Below, piece after piece: positions 31,621-38,750 of a DNA stretch of 64,000 nt. This stretch comes from Actinomadura xylanilytica. GTDB taxonomy: Bacteria; Actinomycetota; Actinomycetes; Streptosporangiales; Streptosporangiaceae. The notes beneath the pieces were generated by a model. That model was given only the letters and a program-made list of their open reading frames with translations, had not been told where the DNA came from and made no database searches. A program made the position numbers and the translations under genes. The stretch lies in the NCBI RefSeq assembly GCF_030283145.1, contig NZ_JASNWE010000005.1:124001-188000 (forward strand). The letters are read 5' to 3'. Numbering within the stretch: the stretch's first letter is position 1; each line of letters begins with the position of its first letter.

Positions 31621-33029
31621 GGGATCGCCTCGGTGTACATGTCGCGCTCCCAGTCGGTGACCGCGCCGCAGAAGCGCGCCCACTCGTCGGACTTCAGCTC
31701 CAGATAGAGGTCGGCCATCTCCTCGGGCAGCGCCGAGCGGACGACCTTGTCGGCGGCGAACGCGTCGAGCGCCTCCCGCAGCGTCAGCGGCAGCGGCCGG
31801 AACGGCGAGGGCGGGCCCTCGTAGCTGCTGCCCTCCTGCGGCTCGCCGGGGTCGGTGCCGTGCTCCAGCCCGTCCTTGATCGCGGCGAGCAGGACCGCGT
31901 GCGACAGGTAGGGGTTGACCATCGCGTCCGGCAGCTTGCACTCCAGCCGGCCGTTCGCGGACAGCCGCACGGTGCAGGTCTTGTTGTCCATCCCCCAGTT
32001 GATCTGGGAGGGCGCGAACTGGCCAGCGTCCCAGTACCGCTTGTAGGAGTTCACCGTGGAGCCCATGACGGCCATCGACCCGGCGGAGTGGCTGAGGATC
32101 CCGCCGAGCGCGTGCCGCCCGGTCTCGGTGAGGTGCAGCTCGCGGACGCCGGGGTCGGCGAGCACGTTCTCCCCGCCGCGCCACAGACTGAGGTTGTGGT
32201 GGCAGCCGTTGCCCATCGCGCCGACCGTCGGCTTGGGCATGAAGCTGGCCGTGACGCCGAGCTCGCGCGCGACCTGCCGGCAGATCTGCCGGTAGGTGAC
32301 CAGCCGGTCGGCGGTGCGGTCGGCGTCGTCGAACGCCCAGTTCAGCTCGAGCTGCCCGGGGTCCTCGTAGTCGCCCTCGATCATGTCGAGGCCGAGCGCC
32401 TGCGCGTACCGGATCACCCGCTGGTATATCGGCCGCATCTTCTCCAGCGCGTCGGCGTGGTAAGCGGGGCTGGACCCGGGCTTGAAGCCCACCTCCAGGC
32501 CGGGCCCGGTCCAGGTCATCTCCGGCTCGCAGCCGCTGCGCAGCTCCAGCCCGGTGTCCCGGGTGAACGCGGCATGCGCCCGCTTGAGGTGGGAGCGGAC
32601 GTCGGTCGCCAGCGGCCGGCCGCCGGCGCCGGGCCGGTGCGCGGGCTCGTACACCTGGCACAGGAACCGGGCGACGGTGGTGTCCCAGGGCAGCACGGCG
32701 AAGGTGTCCAGGTCGGGCATCGCGGTGAACTCGGGGGCCTCGGCGCCGCCGCCGAGGAGCGCGCCGGACCGGTCGGACTGGAGGTCCGACATCGCCGTCC
32801 GGTGCAGGTTGACGCCGCGTTCGAGGTTGCGGGCCAGGTGCCGGGCGGGCACCACCTTCCCGACGACCCGGCCGGTCAGGGACACGGCCTGGTAGTAGAC
32901 GAACTCGACGCCGGACTCCTCGATCCGGTCGCGGATCGCGCGCCGGGCGCCGGCGTCGGCGTTGCGCTCCCGGTGCTCGTCCAGGGCGGTGCGCTCCGGG
33001 CCGGGCGCCGGTTCGGAGGTGGGGGACAT
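31617..33029 (-). CDS. Glutamine-synthetase-family gamma-glutamyl-amine ligase (PuuA/GlnA3-like)
   Basis: 470 aa. GS beta-grasp and catalytic domains: the metal/glutamate ligand region ELRSGCEPEMTW, the ammonium-site area VGAMGNGCHHNLSLW (true GS has GSGMHxHxS), STVNSYKRYWDAGQFAPSQINWG and NKTCTVRLS. These features and the PuuC/PuuD neighbours indicate ATP-dependent ligation of glutamate to an organic amine rather than ammonia assimilation. The start at 33029 has GGAAGGA 6 bp upstream; an ATG 5 codons earlier overlaps that site. Overlaps the type-3 binding-protein gene by 4 bp. Confidence 0.85.
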   Translation of the reverse strand: MSPTSEPAPGPERTALDEHRERNADAGARRAIRDRIEESGVEFVYYQAVSLTGRVVGKVVPARHLARNLERGVNLHRTAMSDLQSDRSGALLGGGAEAPEFTAMPDLDTFAVLPWDTTVARFLCQVYEPAHRPGAGGRPLATDVRSHLKRAHAAFTRDTGLELRSGCEPEMTWTGPGLEVGFKPGSSPAYHADALEKMRPIYQRVIRYAQALGLDMIEGDYEDPGQLELNWAFDDADRTADRLVTYRQICRQVARELGVTASFMPKPTVGAMGNGCHHNLSLWRGGENVLADPGVRELHLTETGRHALGGILSHSAGSMAVMGSTVNSYKRYWDAGQFAPSQINWGMDNKTCTVRLSANGRLECKLPDAMVNPYLSHAVLLAAIKDGLEHGTDPGEPQEGSSYEGPPSPFRPLPLTLREALDAFAADKVVRSALPEEMADLYLELKSDEWARFCGAVTDWERDMYTEAIP

Positions 33030-33060
33030 CGGTGGTCCTTCCATCGGGGGGTCGGAGGGG

Positions 33061-33150
33061 TCAGGCCGGGACGGGGGCGGACGAGACCAGGTCCCGGTGG
33101 GGGCGGTGCCGCGAGGCGGGGATCCTGACGAGCACTACGTGCCCGGTCAT
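33061..33150 (-). CDS. Possible 29-aa small protein between ferredoxin and GS-like gene
   Basis: ATG at 33150 comes two bases after the ferredoxin stop (TGACCATG) with GAGGA overlapping the end of the ferredoxin gene. The product is basic (MTGHVVLVRIPASRHRPHRD then nine residues). It fills the only sizeable gap in an otherwise overlapping operon. Unknown family; could be chance. Confidence 0.35.
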   Translation of the reverse strand: MTGHVVLVRIPASRHRPHRDLVSSAPVPA

Positions 33151-33152
33151 GG

Positions 33153-33341
33153 TCAGTCCTCGATCGTGATTGCCTGGACGGGGCACACGTCGGCAGCGTC
33201 CTCGGCGGCCTCGCGCCGCCCCTCGCCGGGGGAGCCGTCGTACTCCAGGCGGCCCTCGCCGTTCATCCGGAAGACCTCGGGCGCGGCGATCGCGCACTGC
33301 CCGTGGTCCTGGCACAGCGTCAGGTCGACGACGACCTTCAT
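33153..33341 (-). CDS. [3Fe-4S]-type ferredoxin, P450 partner
   Basis: 62 aa. Cys10 and Cys16 in CQDHGQC and Cys53 in CPVQAI, with the middle ligand position taken by Asp/His, give the actinobacterial [3Fe-4S] ferredoxin pattern that donates electrons to cytochromes P450. Its start overlaps the P450 stop as ATGA. No ferredoxin reductase is in this window. Confidence 0.92.
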   Translation of the reverse strand: MKVVVDLTLCQDHGQCAIAAPEVFRMNGEGRLEYDGSPGEGRREAAEDAADVCPVQAITIED

Positions 33342-34579
33342 GCGGGGGCTCCCTTCGAGCCGGTGGGCGGGACGGATCGCGGGGTGAAGGCGACGGGCAG
33401 CGTCACCGGGCCGGTGTTGCCGCTGAGCGGCAGCCACCGCTGCTCCCCGCCGGGACGGGGGTCGCGCAGGTGCCGGGCGAGCAGCGGCAGCGCCTCGCTC
33501 ATGTCGGCGCGGGCGACGAAGTGCCCGAGGCAGTGGTGGGCGCCGCCGCCGAACCCGAAGTGCGGGGGCCGCTCGGCGGTGATGTCGAACCTCCCGTCCG
33601 GGACCGACAGCGGGTCGGTCCCGGCCGACTCGGCGAACAGGTGCACGGTGGTGCCGGCGGCGATGTCCAGGCCCTCGAAGGCGAAGTCCTCCCTGGCCTC
33701 CCGGGTCACCCAGGTCGTGGTCGGCGCGGTCCGCATCACCTCCTCGACCGCGGCGCGGCCGAGCTCGGGCCGCTCGCCGAGCAGCCGCCACTGGTCCGGG
33801 TGGTCCAGGAACGCGCGCATCGCCAGGCCGAGCTGGTTGCGGGTGGTGTCGAACCCGCCGAAGACCAGCAGCACGAGCGAGTCGCGCAGCTCCTCGGGGC
33901 TGAGCCGGTCCTGCTCGTGCTGGGCCTGGGCGAGCCGGGTGACGAAGTCGTCGCGCGGGTCGCGGCGGCGGGCCGCGATCAGCTCGTCGGTGTAGCCGTA
34001 GAGGTCGTCCAGCGCGGCCTCGATCCTGGGCAGGTCCGCGCGGATGGTGACGCCCATCGCCAGGCCGATCGTCGCGGAGGTGCGGGCGAGCTCGGGCCAG
34101 TGCTCCTCGGGCAGCCCGAGCATGATCGCGATGACCCGCGCCGCGTACGGCTCGGCGAACTCGCCCATGAACTCGCACCGGTCCGGCTCGCGGAACGCGC
34201 CGATCAGCTCGGCCGCCAGCGCCTGGAACCGGGGCACGAGCGGGTCGACGAGCCGGCGCGAGAACGCCGGGTTCAGCAGGCGGCGGAGCCGGCGGTGGTC
34301 CTCGCCCTCCTTGTTGAGCACCCAGTTGGCCCACCACGCGGCGAACGGGCCGGAGGTGATGCCGTGGTGCGCGGGCCAGCGGGCGCTGCCCTGCGCGAGC
34401 AGGGGATGCTTCAGCAGCCGGCCGACCTCGTCGTGGCGCAGCACGGCGATGCCGTAGTTGGTCCGGGCGTACCAGCCGCTCTCGCGGGCGCGCCGGACCT
34501 CCTCGGACTGGACGGAGAAGGCGGGATCGGAGATGTCGAAGTAGGGAGCGCTCGCGGACGCGGCCGTGCTCTGGCCCAT
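33338..34579 (-). CDS. Cytochrome P450 monooxygenase
   Basis: 413 aa soluble P450. The haem loop FGFGGGAHHCLGHFVAR carries the Cys ligand; the I-helix LVFGGFDTTRNQLG has the G-x-(D/E)-T-T oxygen-activation motif; the ExxR is in AAVEEVMR. The N-terminus SGWYARTNYGIAVLRHDEV and WVLNKEGEDHRRLRRLLNPAFS follow the bacterial class I pattern. RBS GAGGAGGGG precedes the ATG. In this operon it lies between the amine permease and the gamma-glutamyl ligase, so an amine or its gamma-glutamyl derivative is the likely substrate. In mycobacterial morpholine/piperidine loci a P450 (CYP151), a [3Fe-4S] ferredoxin and a GS-like gene occur together. Confidence 0.93.
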   Translation of the reverse strand: MGQSTAASASAPYFDISDPAFSVQSEEVRRARESGWYARTNYGIAVLRHDEVGRLLKHPLLAQGSARWPAHHGITSGPFAAWWANWVLNKEGEDHRRLRRLLNPAFSRRLVDPLVPRFQALAAELIGAFREPDRCEFMGEFAEPYAARVIAIMLGLPEEHWPELARTSATIGLAMGVTIRADLPRIEAALDDLYGYTDELIAARRRDPRDDFVTRLAQAQHEQDRLSPEELRDSLVLLVFGGFDTTRNQLGLAMRAFLDHPDQWRLLGERPELGRAAVEEVMRTAPTTTWVTREAREDFAFEGLDIAAGTTVHLFAESAGTDPLSVPDGRFDITAERPPHFGFGGGAHHCLGHFVARADMSEALPLLARHLRDPRPGGEQRWLPLSGNTGPVTLPVAFTPRSVPPTGSKGAPA

Positions 34580-34647
34580 GGCCCCTCCTCTCGGGGTCGT
34601 GGTCGGGGGTTCGGATGGAGTTCGGGGTCCGGGCGGCGGCCGGGGGC

Positions 34648-36186
34648 TCAGGCGGTGGTCCGGGGTCCGGGCGGCGGCGCCGCGGCCCCGGCCGGCGCCG
34701 CGCCGGGGATCGCGTCGCCCGCGGGGGCGTCGCCGCGCCCGTAGTGGCGGGTCGCGGCCATGTAGACCAGGCCGAGCCCGATCACGACCGCGCCGGACAG
34801 CGGGACGATGTAGTCGTCGTACCAGGGCCGGCCGGGGGAGCGCGGCCACGACATGGTGACCATCGCGGCGACGCCGTACAGCAGCGCCGCCACGTTCACC
34901 GGCAGGCCCCAGCGGCCGAGGGTGAACCGGCCGGCCGGGCGCCAGCCCTTGAGCCGGGCCCGCAGCGCCGCCAGCACCACCATCTGGAAGCCGAGGTAGA
35001 TGCCCAGCGAGGCGAACGAGATGATCTTCGTCAGCGCGTCCGCGGAGAGCTTGGACCCGAGCACCACCGCCGCCGGGACCAGCGCGGCGAGCAGCAGCGC
35101 GTACGGCGGGACGCGCCGCGCGGCGGAGAACCGGGCCAGCGCCCGGCTGCCCGCGATCATCTCGTCCCGGGCGTAGGCGTAGGCGAGCCGGCTCGCCGCG
35201 GCCTGGAGGCTCATCGCGCACGACACGAACGAGATCAGCACGATGCCGAGGATCACCTTCACCGCGACCGGGCCGAACGCGGCGGTCAGCACGGTGGTGA
35301 CCGGGTCGGCGTCCCGCCCCGAGATCACCGCGCCGACGTCGGCGACCGCGGAGACCAGCGCGAAGGTGACGAACAGGGCCGCGCCGCCGCCGACGTAGAT
35401 CGTCATCCGCATCGCCTTCGGGATCCGCCGGCCCGGGTCGCGGACCTCCTCGGCGACGTCGCCGCACGCCTCGAACCCGTAGTACTGGAAGATGCCGATG
35501 AGGCTCGCGGCCAGGAACGCCCCGGCGTAGCCGCCTCCGCCGCCGGTGCCGAACCCGTCGAACAGCGCGGCCGCCCCGTGGTGCCGCTCGGTCGCCAGCA
35601 GCCAGATCCCGACCGCGAGCGCGCCGACCAGCTCGGCGGCGAAGCCGATGATCGCGGCGCGGGCCAGGTTCCGGGTGCCGGACAGGTTGATCGCCGTCGC
35701 GACCGCCAGGATCACCAGCGCGCACGCGATGGTGTGGTCGGCCGACGGCTCGATGCCGAGCAGGGACGCGGCGTAGGGGCCGGCGCCGTAGCTGACGCTG
35801 GCGATGGTGACCAGCAGCGCGACCAGGTAGATCCAGCCGCTCAGCCACGCCCAGCGTCGTCCCCACAGCCGCCGCGCCCACGGGTAGACGCCGCCGCTGA
35901 CCGGGTACTGCGAGACGATCTCGCCGAAGACCAGCGCGACCAGCAGCTGGCCCAGGCCCGCGACGACCAGGCTCCAGATCATCGGCGGCCCGCCGGCGGC
36001 GAGCGAGAAGCCGAACAGGGCGTAGACGCCCACGACCGGCGACAGGTAGGTGAAGCCGAGTGAGAAGTTGGCCCACAGGCTCATGTCGCGCTTGTAGTGC
36101 GAGGCGTAGCCGAGGTCCGCGAGCCGGGCGGTGTCCTCGTCGTGGTCTGCGTCGTGGTCTGCGCTGGGGCCGGGTGCAGCGGACAC
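34648..36186 (-). CDS. APC-superfamily amino acid/amine permease
   Basis: 512 aa with about 12 membrane helices. Signatures: FSLGFTYLSPVVGVYALF, PVSGGVYPWARRLWG, SGTRNLARAA, YGFEACGDVAEEVRDPGRRIPKAM (part). The start is GTG at 36186 with AGGGAG upstream; the ATG 18 codons earlier has no such site. First gene of the operon and likely importer of its amine substrate. The C-terminal tail is Ala/Pro/Gly-rich. 68 bp separate it from the P450 gene, without a hairpin. Confidence 0.88.
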   Translation of the reverse strand: MSAAPGPSADHDADHDEDTARLADLGYASHYKRDMSLWANFSLGFTYLSPVVGVYALFGFSLAAGGPPMIWSLVVAGLGQLLVALVFGEIVSQYPVSGGVYPWARRLWGRRWAWLSGWIYLVALLVTIASVSYGAGPYAASLLGIEPSADHTIACALVILAVATAINLSGTRNLARAAIIGFAAELVGALAVGIWLLATERHHGAAALFDGFGTGGGGGYAGAFLAASLIGIFQYYGFEACGDVAEEVRDPGRRIPKAMRMTIYVGGGAALFVTFALVSAVADVGAVISGRDADPVTTVLTAAFGPVAVKVILGIVLISFVSCAMSLQAAASRLAYAYARDEMIAGSRALARFSAARRVPPYALLLAALVPAAVVLGSKLSADALTKIISFASLGIYLGFQMVVLAALRARLKGWRPAGRFTLGRWGLPVNVAALLYGVAAMVTMSWPRSPGRPWYDDYIVPLSGAVVIGLGLVYMAATRHYGRGDAPAGDAIPGAAPAGAAAPPPGPRTTA

Positions 36187-36274
36187 GGGAGTGCTCCCTT
36201 GCCGGAGGGGCGACGGTCGGGGGCGGCCGGGGTGCACCATGGCGTGGTGCGGATACCCTCAGAGCGAAAAGATA

Positions 36275-36282
36275 TGGTCCCA
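36275..36282. promoter_or_regulatory. Palindrome TGG-N2-CCA in the AT-rich divergent promoter region
   Basis: TGGTCCCA lies in an AT-rich island (36265-36295) about midway between the permease gene (minus) and the GntR gene (plus). It is the best operator candidate for the FadR-type regulator, but short; the rest of 36187-36353 shows no clear element. Confidence 0.35.
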
Positions 36283-36353
36283 GATTTTTAATCGCAAGCC
36301 CCTGTGCCGGGCTCTTTTCCCGCGAGGCGGGACGGCAGGACGAAGGGAGACCG

Positions 36354-37106
36354 ATGCCCGCGCGGGACGCCTCCGCCGTCACCAGGCTCGCCGTCTTCGC
36401 GCCGCTGGAGAGCCTCGGCCGCGCCGAGACGATCACCCGGCGGCTGGCCGGCGCCATCTCGCTCGGCCTGCTCGGCGACGGCGAGCAGCTCCCGAGCGAG
36501 CCCGAGCTGGCCGCCCGGCTCGGGGTCGCGACCGTCACCGTCCGGGAGGCGCTCGGCGAGCTGCGCAGGCAGGGCCTGATCGTCACCCGCCGCGGGCGCG
36601 GCGGCGGCAGCTTCGTGCGGGCCCCCTCGCCCGGCGAGGTCACCGGGCACCTGCGCGCGCGGCTGGCCGACCTGTCGGTGGAGGACCTGCGCGATCTCGG
36701 CGACCACTACTCCGCGGTGGCCGCCGGCGCCGCCCTGCTCGCCGCCGAGCGGGCCTCGCCCGAGGACCTGCGCCGCCTGGAGGACGCCCGGGACGCGTTC
36801 GGCGGCGCCGCCGGGGGCGAGGCGCAGCACCGTGCCGACGGCTGGTTCCACGTCGAGGTGGCCGCCGCCGCCCAGTCGGCCCGGCTCACCCGCGAGGAGG
36901 TCCGCCTCCAGACCGAGATCGGGCCGCTGCTGTGGCTGCCCGGCGCCGACGCCCGCACCCGGCGGCGGCTCCTGCGCGAGCACCGCGACCTCGTCCAGGC
37001 GATCGCGGCGCAGGACGGCGAGGGCGCGGCGCGGCTCGCCCGGCGGCATGTGACCGGGGCGTTCGAGCGGCTCATCGAACTGCACCTCGGTCTCGTACGA
37101 CCATGA
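36354..37106 (+). CDS. GntR/FadR-family transcriptional regulator
   Basis: 250 aa. N-terminal winged helix (GDGEQLPSEPELAARLGVATVTVREALGELRRQGL, here at residues about 40-75; only PSEPELAARLGV and VTVREALGEL are quoted as key motifs) and a C-terminal all-helical FCD domain with the metal-ligand pattern D...H...H (YSAVAA, ADGWFHVEVA, LLREHRDLVQAI). Divergent from the gamma-glutamylation operon, so the probable repressor of it. The stop overlaps an ATG in the next gene as ATGA. Confidence 0.85.
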   Translation: MPARDASAVTRLAVFAPLESLGRAETITRRLAGAISLGLLGDGEQLPSEPELAARLGVATVTVREALGELRRQGLIVTRRGRGGGSFVRAPSPGEVTGHLRARLADLSVEDLRDLGDHYSAVAAGAALLAAERASPEDLRRLEDARDAFGGAAGGEAQHRADGWFHVEVAAAAQSARLTREEVRLQTEIGPLLWLPGADARTRRRLLREHRDLVQAIAAQDGEGAARLARRHVTGAFERLIELHLGLVRP

Positions 37107-37162
37107 AGCGGCGCCGGCCCCGGACGGCGCCGATCCCCCCAGGCAGGCCGAGGTGGACGACA

Positions 37163-37915
37163 GTGACCGATCGACTCGCACAGGCCGCGGCCACTGGCGC
37201 CGACGTGGGACGCGTCTTCGACGCGGTGCTGCGCTCCCTCCGGCGGTTCAGCGCCGGGGCCTCCGGCGCCGTCCGGGACGAGCCCGCCCCGGATGGCGGC
37301 GGGCAGCCAGGGCGCGGCGCCCTCTCCGCCCTGCGCGCCGGCGCGCTCGCCGTCATCGAGGAGCACGGGCGGCTGGTGTCCGGATCGGGGTTCGTCGCCG
37401 CGCCGGGCCTGCTGGAGGACGCGCCGCTGTGGCTGGAGTGGTTCCACGTGGTCGGGGACCGCCCGCCCGAGCCGCTGGTCCTCGACCTCGACCCGTCCAG
37501 CACCGGCTTCTACGACTACACCCGGCACCCGTGGTTCCGGGTCCCCGAGCGGACCGGCGGCCCTTACGTGCACGGCCCGTACGTCGACTTCCACGGCACC
37601 GACCAGTACATCCTCACGATGTCGGCGCCGGTGCTGGACGGGCCACGCTTCCTCGGCGTCACCGGCGCCGACCTGTACGTGCGGCGGATCGAGAAGTCGG
37701 TCCTGCCGCTGCTGCCGCCCGGCGCGGTGCTGCTCAACGCGCAGGGCCGCGTGATCGTTTCCAGGTCGGCGCGGCACGTGACCGGCGCCCTGCTGCGCGA
37801 CCTCGACATCGGCGCGGTGGACCGGGACGGCGCGGCCAGGGCCAGGCCGGTCCAGGAGGGCGCCCTCGCGCCCTGCGGCGCGCTTCGCCTCTACCTCCTG
37901 CTCCGGCACCGATAG
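37163..37915 (+). CDS. Soluble cache-domain protein
   Basis: 250 aa from GTG at 37163, preceded by GAGGTGGA; the alternative ATG at 37103 overlaps the GntR stop but adds a basic, low-complexity stretch. The central part has the dCache/PDC-like pattern SSTGFYDYTRHPWFRVPERTG (part), YVDFHGTDQYILTMSAPV and FLGVTGADLYVRRIE. There is no signal peptide, membrane helix or output domain, whereas most cache domains are extracellular sensors. With the FadR regulator it may sense the amine substrate in the cytoplasm. Function is inference. Confidence 0.75.
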   Translation: MTDRLAQAAATGADVGRVFDAVLRSLRRFSAGASGAVRDEPAPDGGGQPGRGALSALRAGALAVIEEHGRLVSGSGFVAAPGLLEDAPLWLEWFHVVGDRPPEPLVLDLDPSSTGFYDYTRHPWFRVPERTGGPYVHGPYVDFHGTDQYILTMSAPVLDGPRFLGVTGADLYVRRIEKSVLPLLPPGAVLLNAQGRVIVSRSARHVTGALLRDLDIGAVDRDGAARARPVQEGALAPCGALRLYLLLRHR

Positions 37916-37987
37916 CCGGACCTCGCTCCGAAGCCGGGCATCGTCGCAGGTCAGGGGATTTTACGGGACGTCCGGCGGCTGGGGGCG

Positions 37988-37993
37988 TATAGT
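37988..37993 (+). promoter_or_regulatory. -10-like element upstream of the STAS gene
   Basis: TATAGT at 37988-37993 in GGGGGCGTATAGT. No convincing sigma-70 -35 lies 16-18 bp upstream; TTTTACGGG at 37959-37967 may belong to an alternative sigma factor promoter. The rest of 37916-38176 shows nothing clear. Confidence 0.35.
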
Positions 37994-38176
37994 CGGTGTT
38001 GACCGAGGAATTCCACTAAGGCGGCACCGCCGCCATCGTCCCGGTCTTTTCAGCACTCCGGCCGCCACTTCGGGTCCGGACGGGCCGGGCGGAACGATGC
38101 CGCCACAGCGTCCGTCGCACCCGGGCAGGCACGGCCGACCGTATGCACGTTCCACCACCCGGATCGGAGATCCGTC

Positions 38177-38626
38177 ATGCGCACCAACAACCTACCTCCT
38201 CCCGTCCCGGAGGCGCCCGATCCCGTGCGGGGCGGGCCCGGCTCCGTCGCCGAGGGTCTCACCACCCGTCGGCTGGCCGGCCACACAGTGATCGCGCTGC
38301 ACGGCGACCTCGACATCGCGACCGCCCCGGATGTGCGCGAGCGGCTGATCGCCGCGCTGCGCCGCGCCACCGCGCCGGTGATCATTGACCTGTCCGGCGT
38401 GACGTTCTGCGACGCCAACGGGCTCGCGCTGCTGATCGCGGCCCGCCGCCGGGCCCGCCACGACGGCCTCGGCCTGGTGCTCGCCGCGCCCCGCCCGCCG
38501 ATGGTCAAGCTGCTGCGCATCACCGGCCTGCACCGCGCCTTCACCGTGCACCCGACCCTCGCCGAGGCCCGCAGGCACCGCAAGCCCGCCACCCGCCCGG
38601 CGACCTCGCCGACCGCGATCGGCTGA
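38177..38626 (+). CDS. STAS-domain protein (anti-sigma factor antagonist-like)
   Basis: 149 aa. STAS core (residues about 30-130): VIALHGDLDIATAPDVRERL, VIIDLSGVTFCDANGLALLIAARRRA (shown in part). SpoIIAA/BldG-type antagonists carry a phosphorylated Ser in D-S-(S/T)-G; here the motif is D-A-N-G, with neither Ser. It may therefore escape regulation by anti-sigma kinases, or be a constitutive or structural variant. Both ends are low-complexity. No anti-sigma kinase or sigma gene is adjacent. Confidence 0.82.
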   Translation: MRTNNLPPPVPEAPDPVRGGPGSVAEGLTTRRLAGHTVIALHGDLDIATAPDVRERLIAALRRATAPVIIDLSGVTFCDANGLALLIAARRRARHDGLGLVLAAPRPPMVKLLRITGLHRAFTVHPTLAEARRHRKPATRPATSPTAIG

Positions 38627-38750
38627 GCGCCCTCCGCGCACCCGTTCCCGGCCCCGTTCTCGCACCCGGCACCCGCGCCGCTCCCGCGCACCGCTCCCGC
38701 GCCCGTGACCCCTCCGCGCCGGACCCCGCCGGCGCCGCGCCCCGCCGGGC

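Noticed and set aside
31617..33029. Housekeeping glutamine synthetase (glnA)
   Set aside because: The ammonium-site region differs from true GS and the neighbours are PuuC/PuuD-like; a gamma-glutamyl-amine ligase is the better reading.
34580..36643. Upstream extension of the P450 frame on the minus strand
   Set aside because: P450 similarity starts at 34579 with a good ribosome site; the extension is a shadow of the permease and GntR genes.
38627..38750. Possible repeat or terminator in the CCGCGC-rich gap between STAS and aldehyde dehydrogenase genes
   Set aside because: Only degenerate CGCTCCCGCGC-like similarity; no convincing stem or exact repeat.
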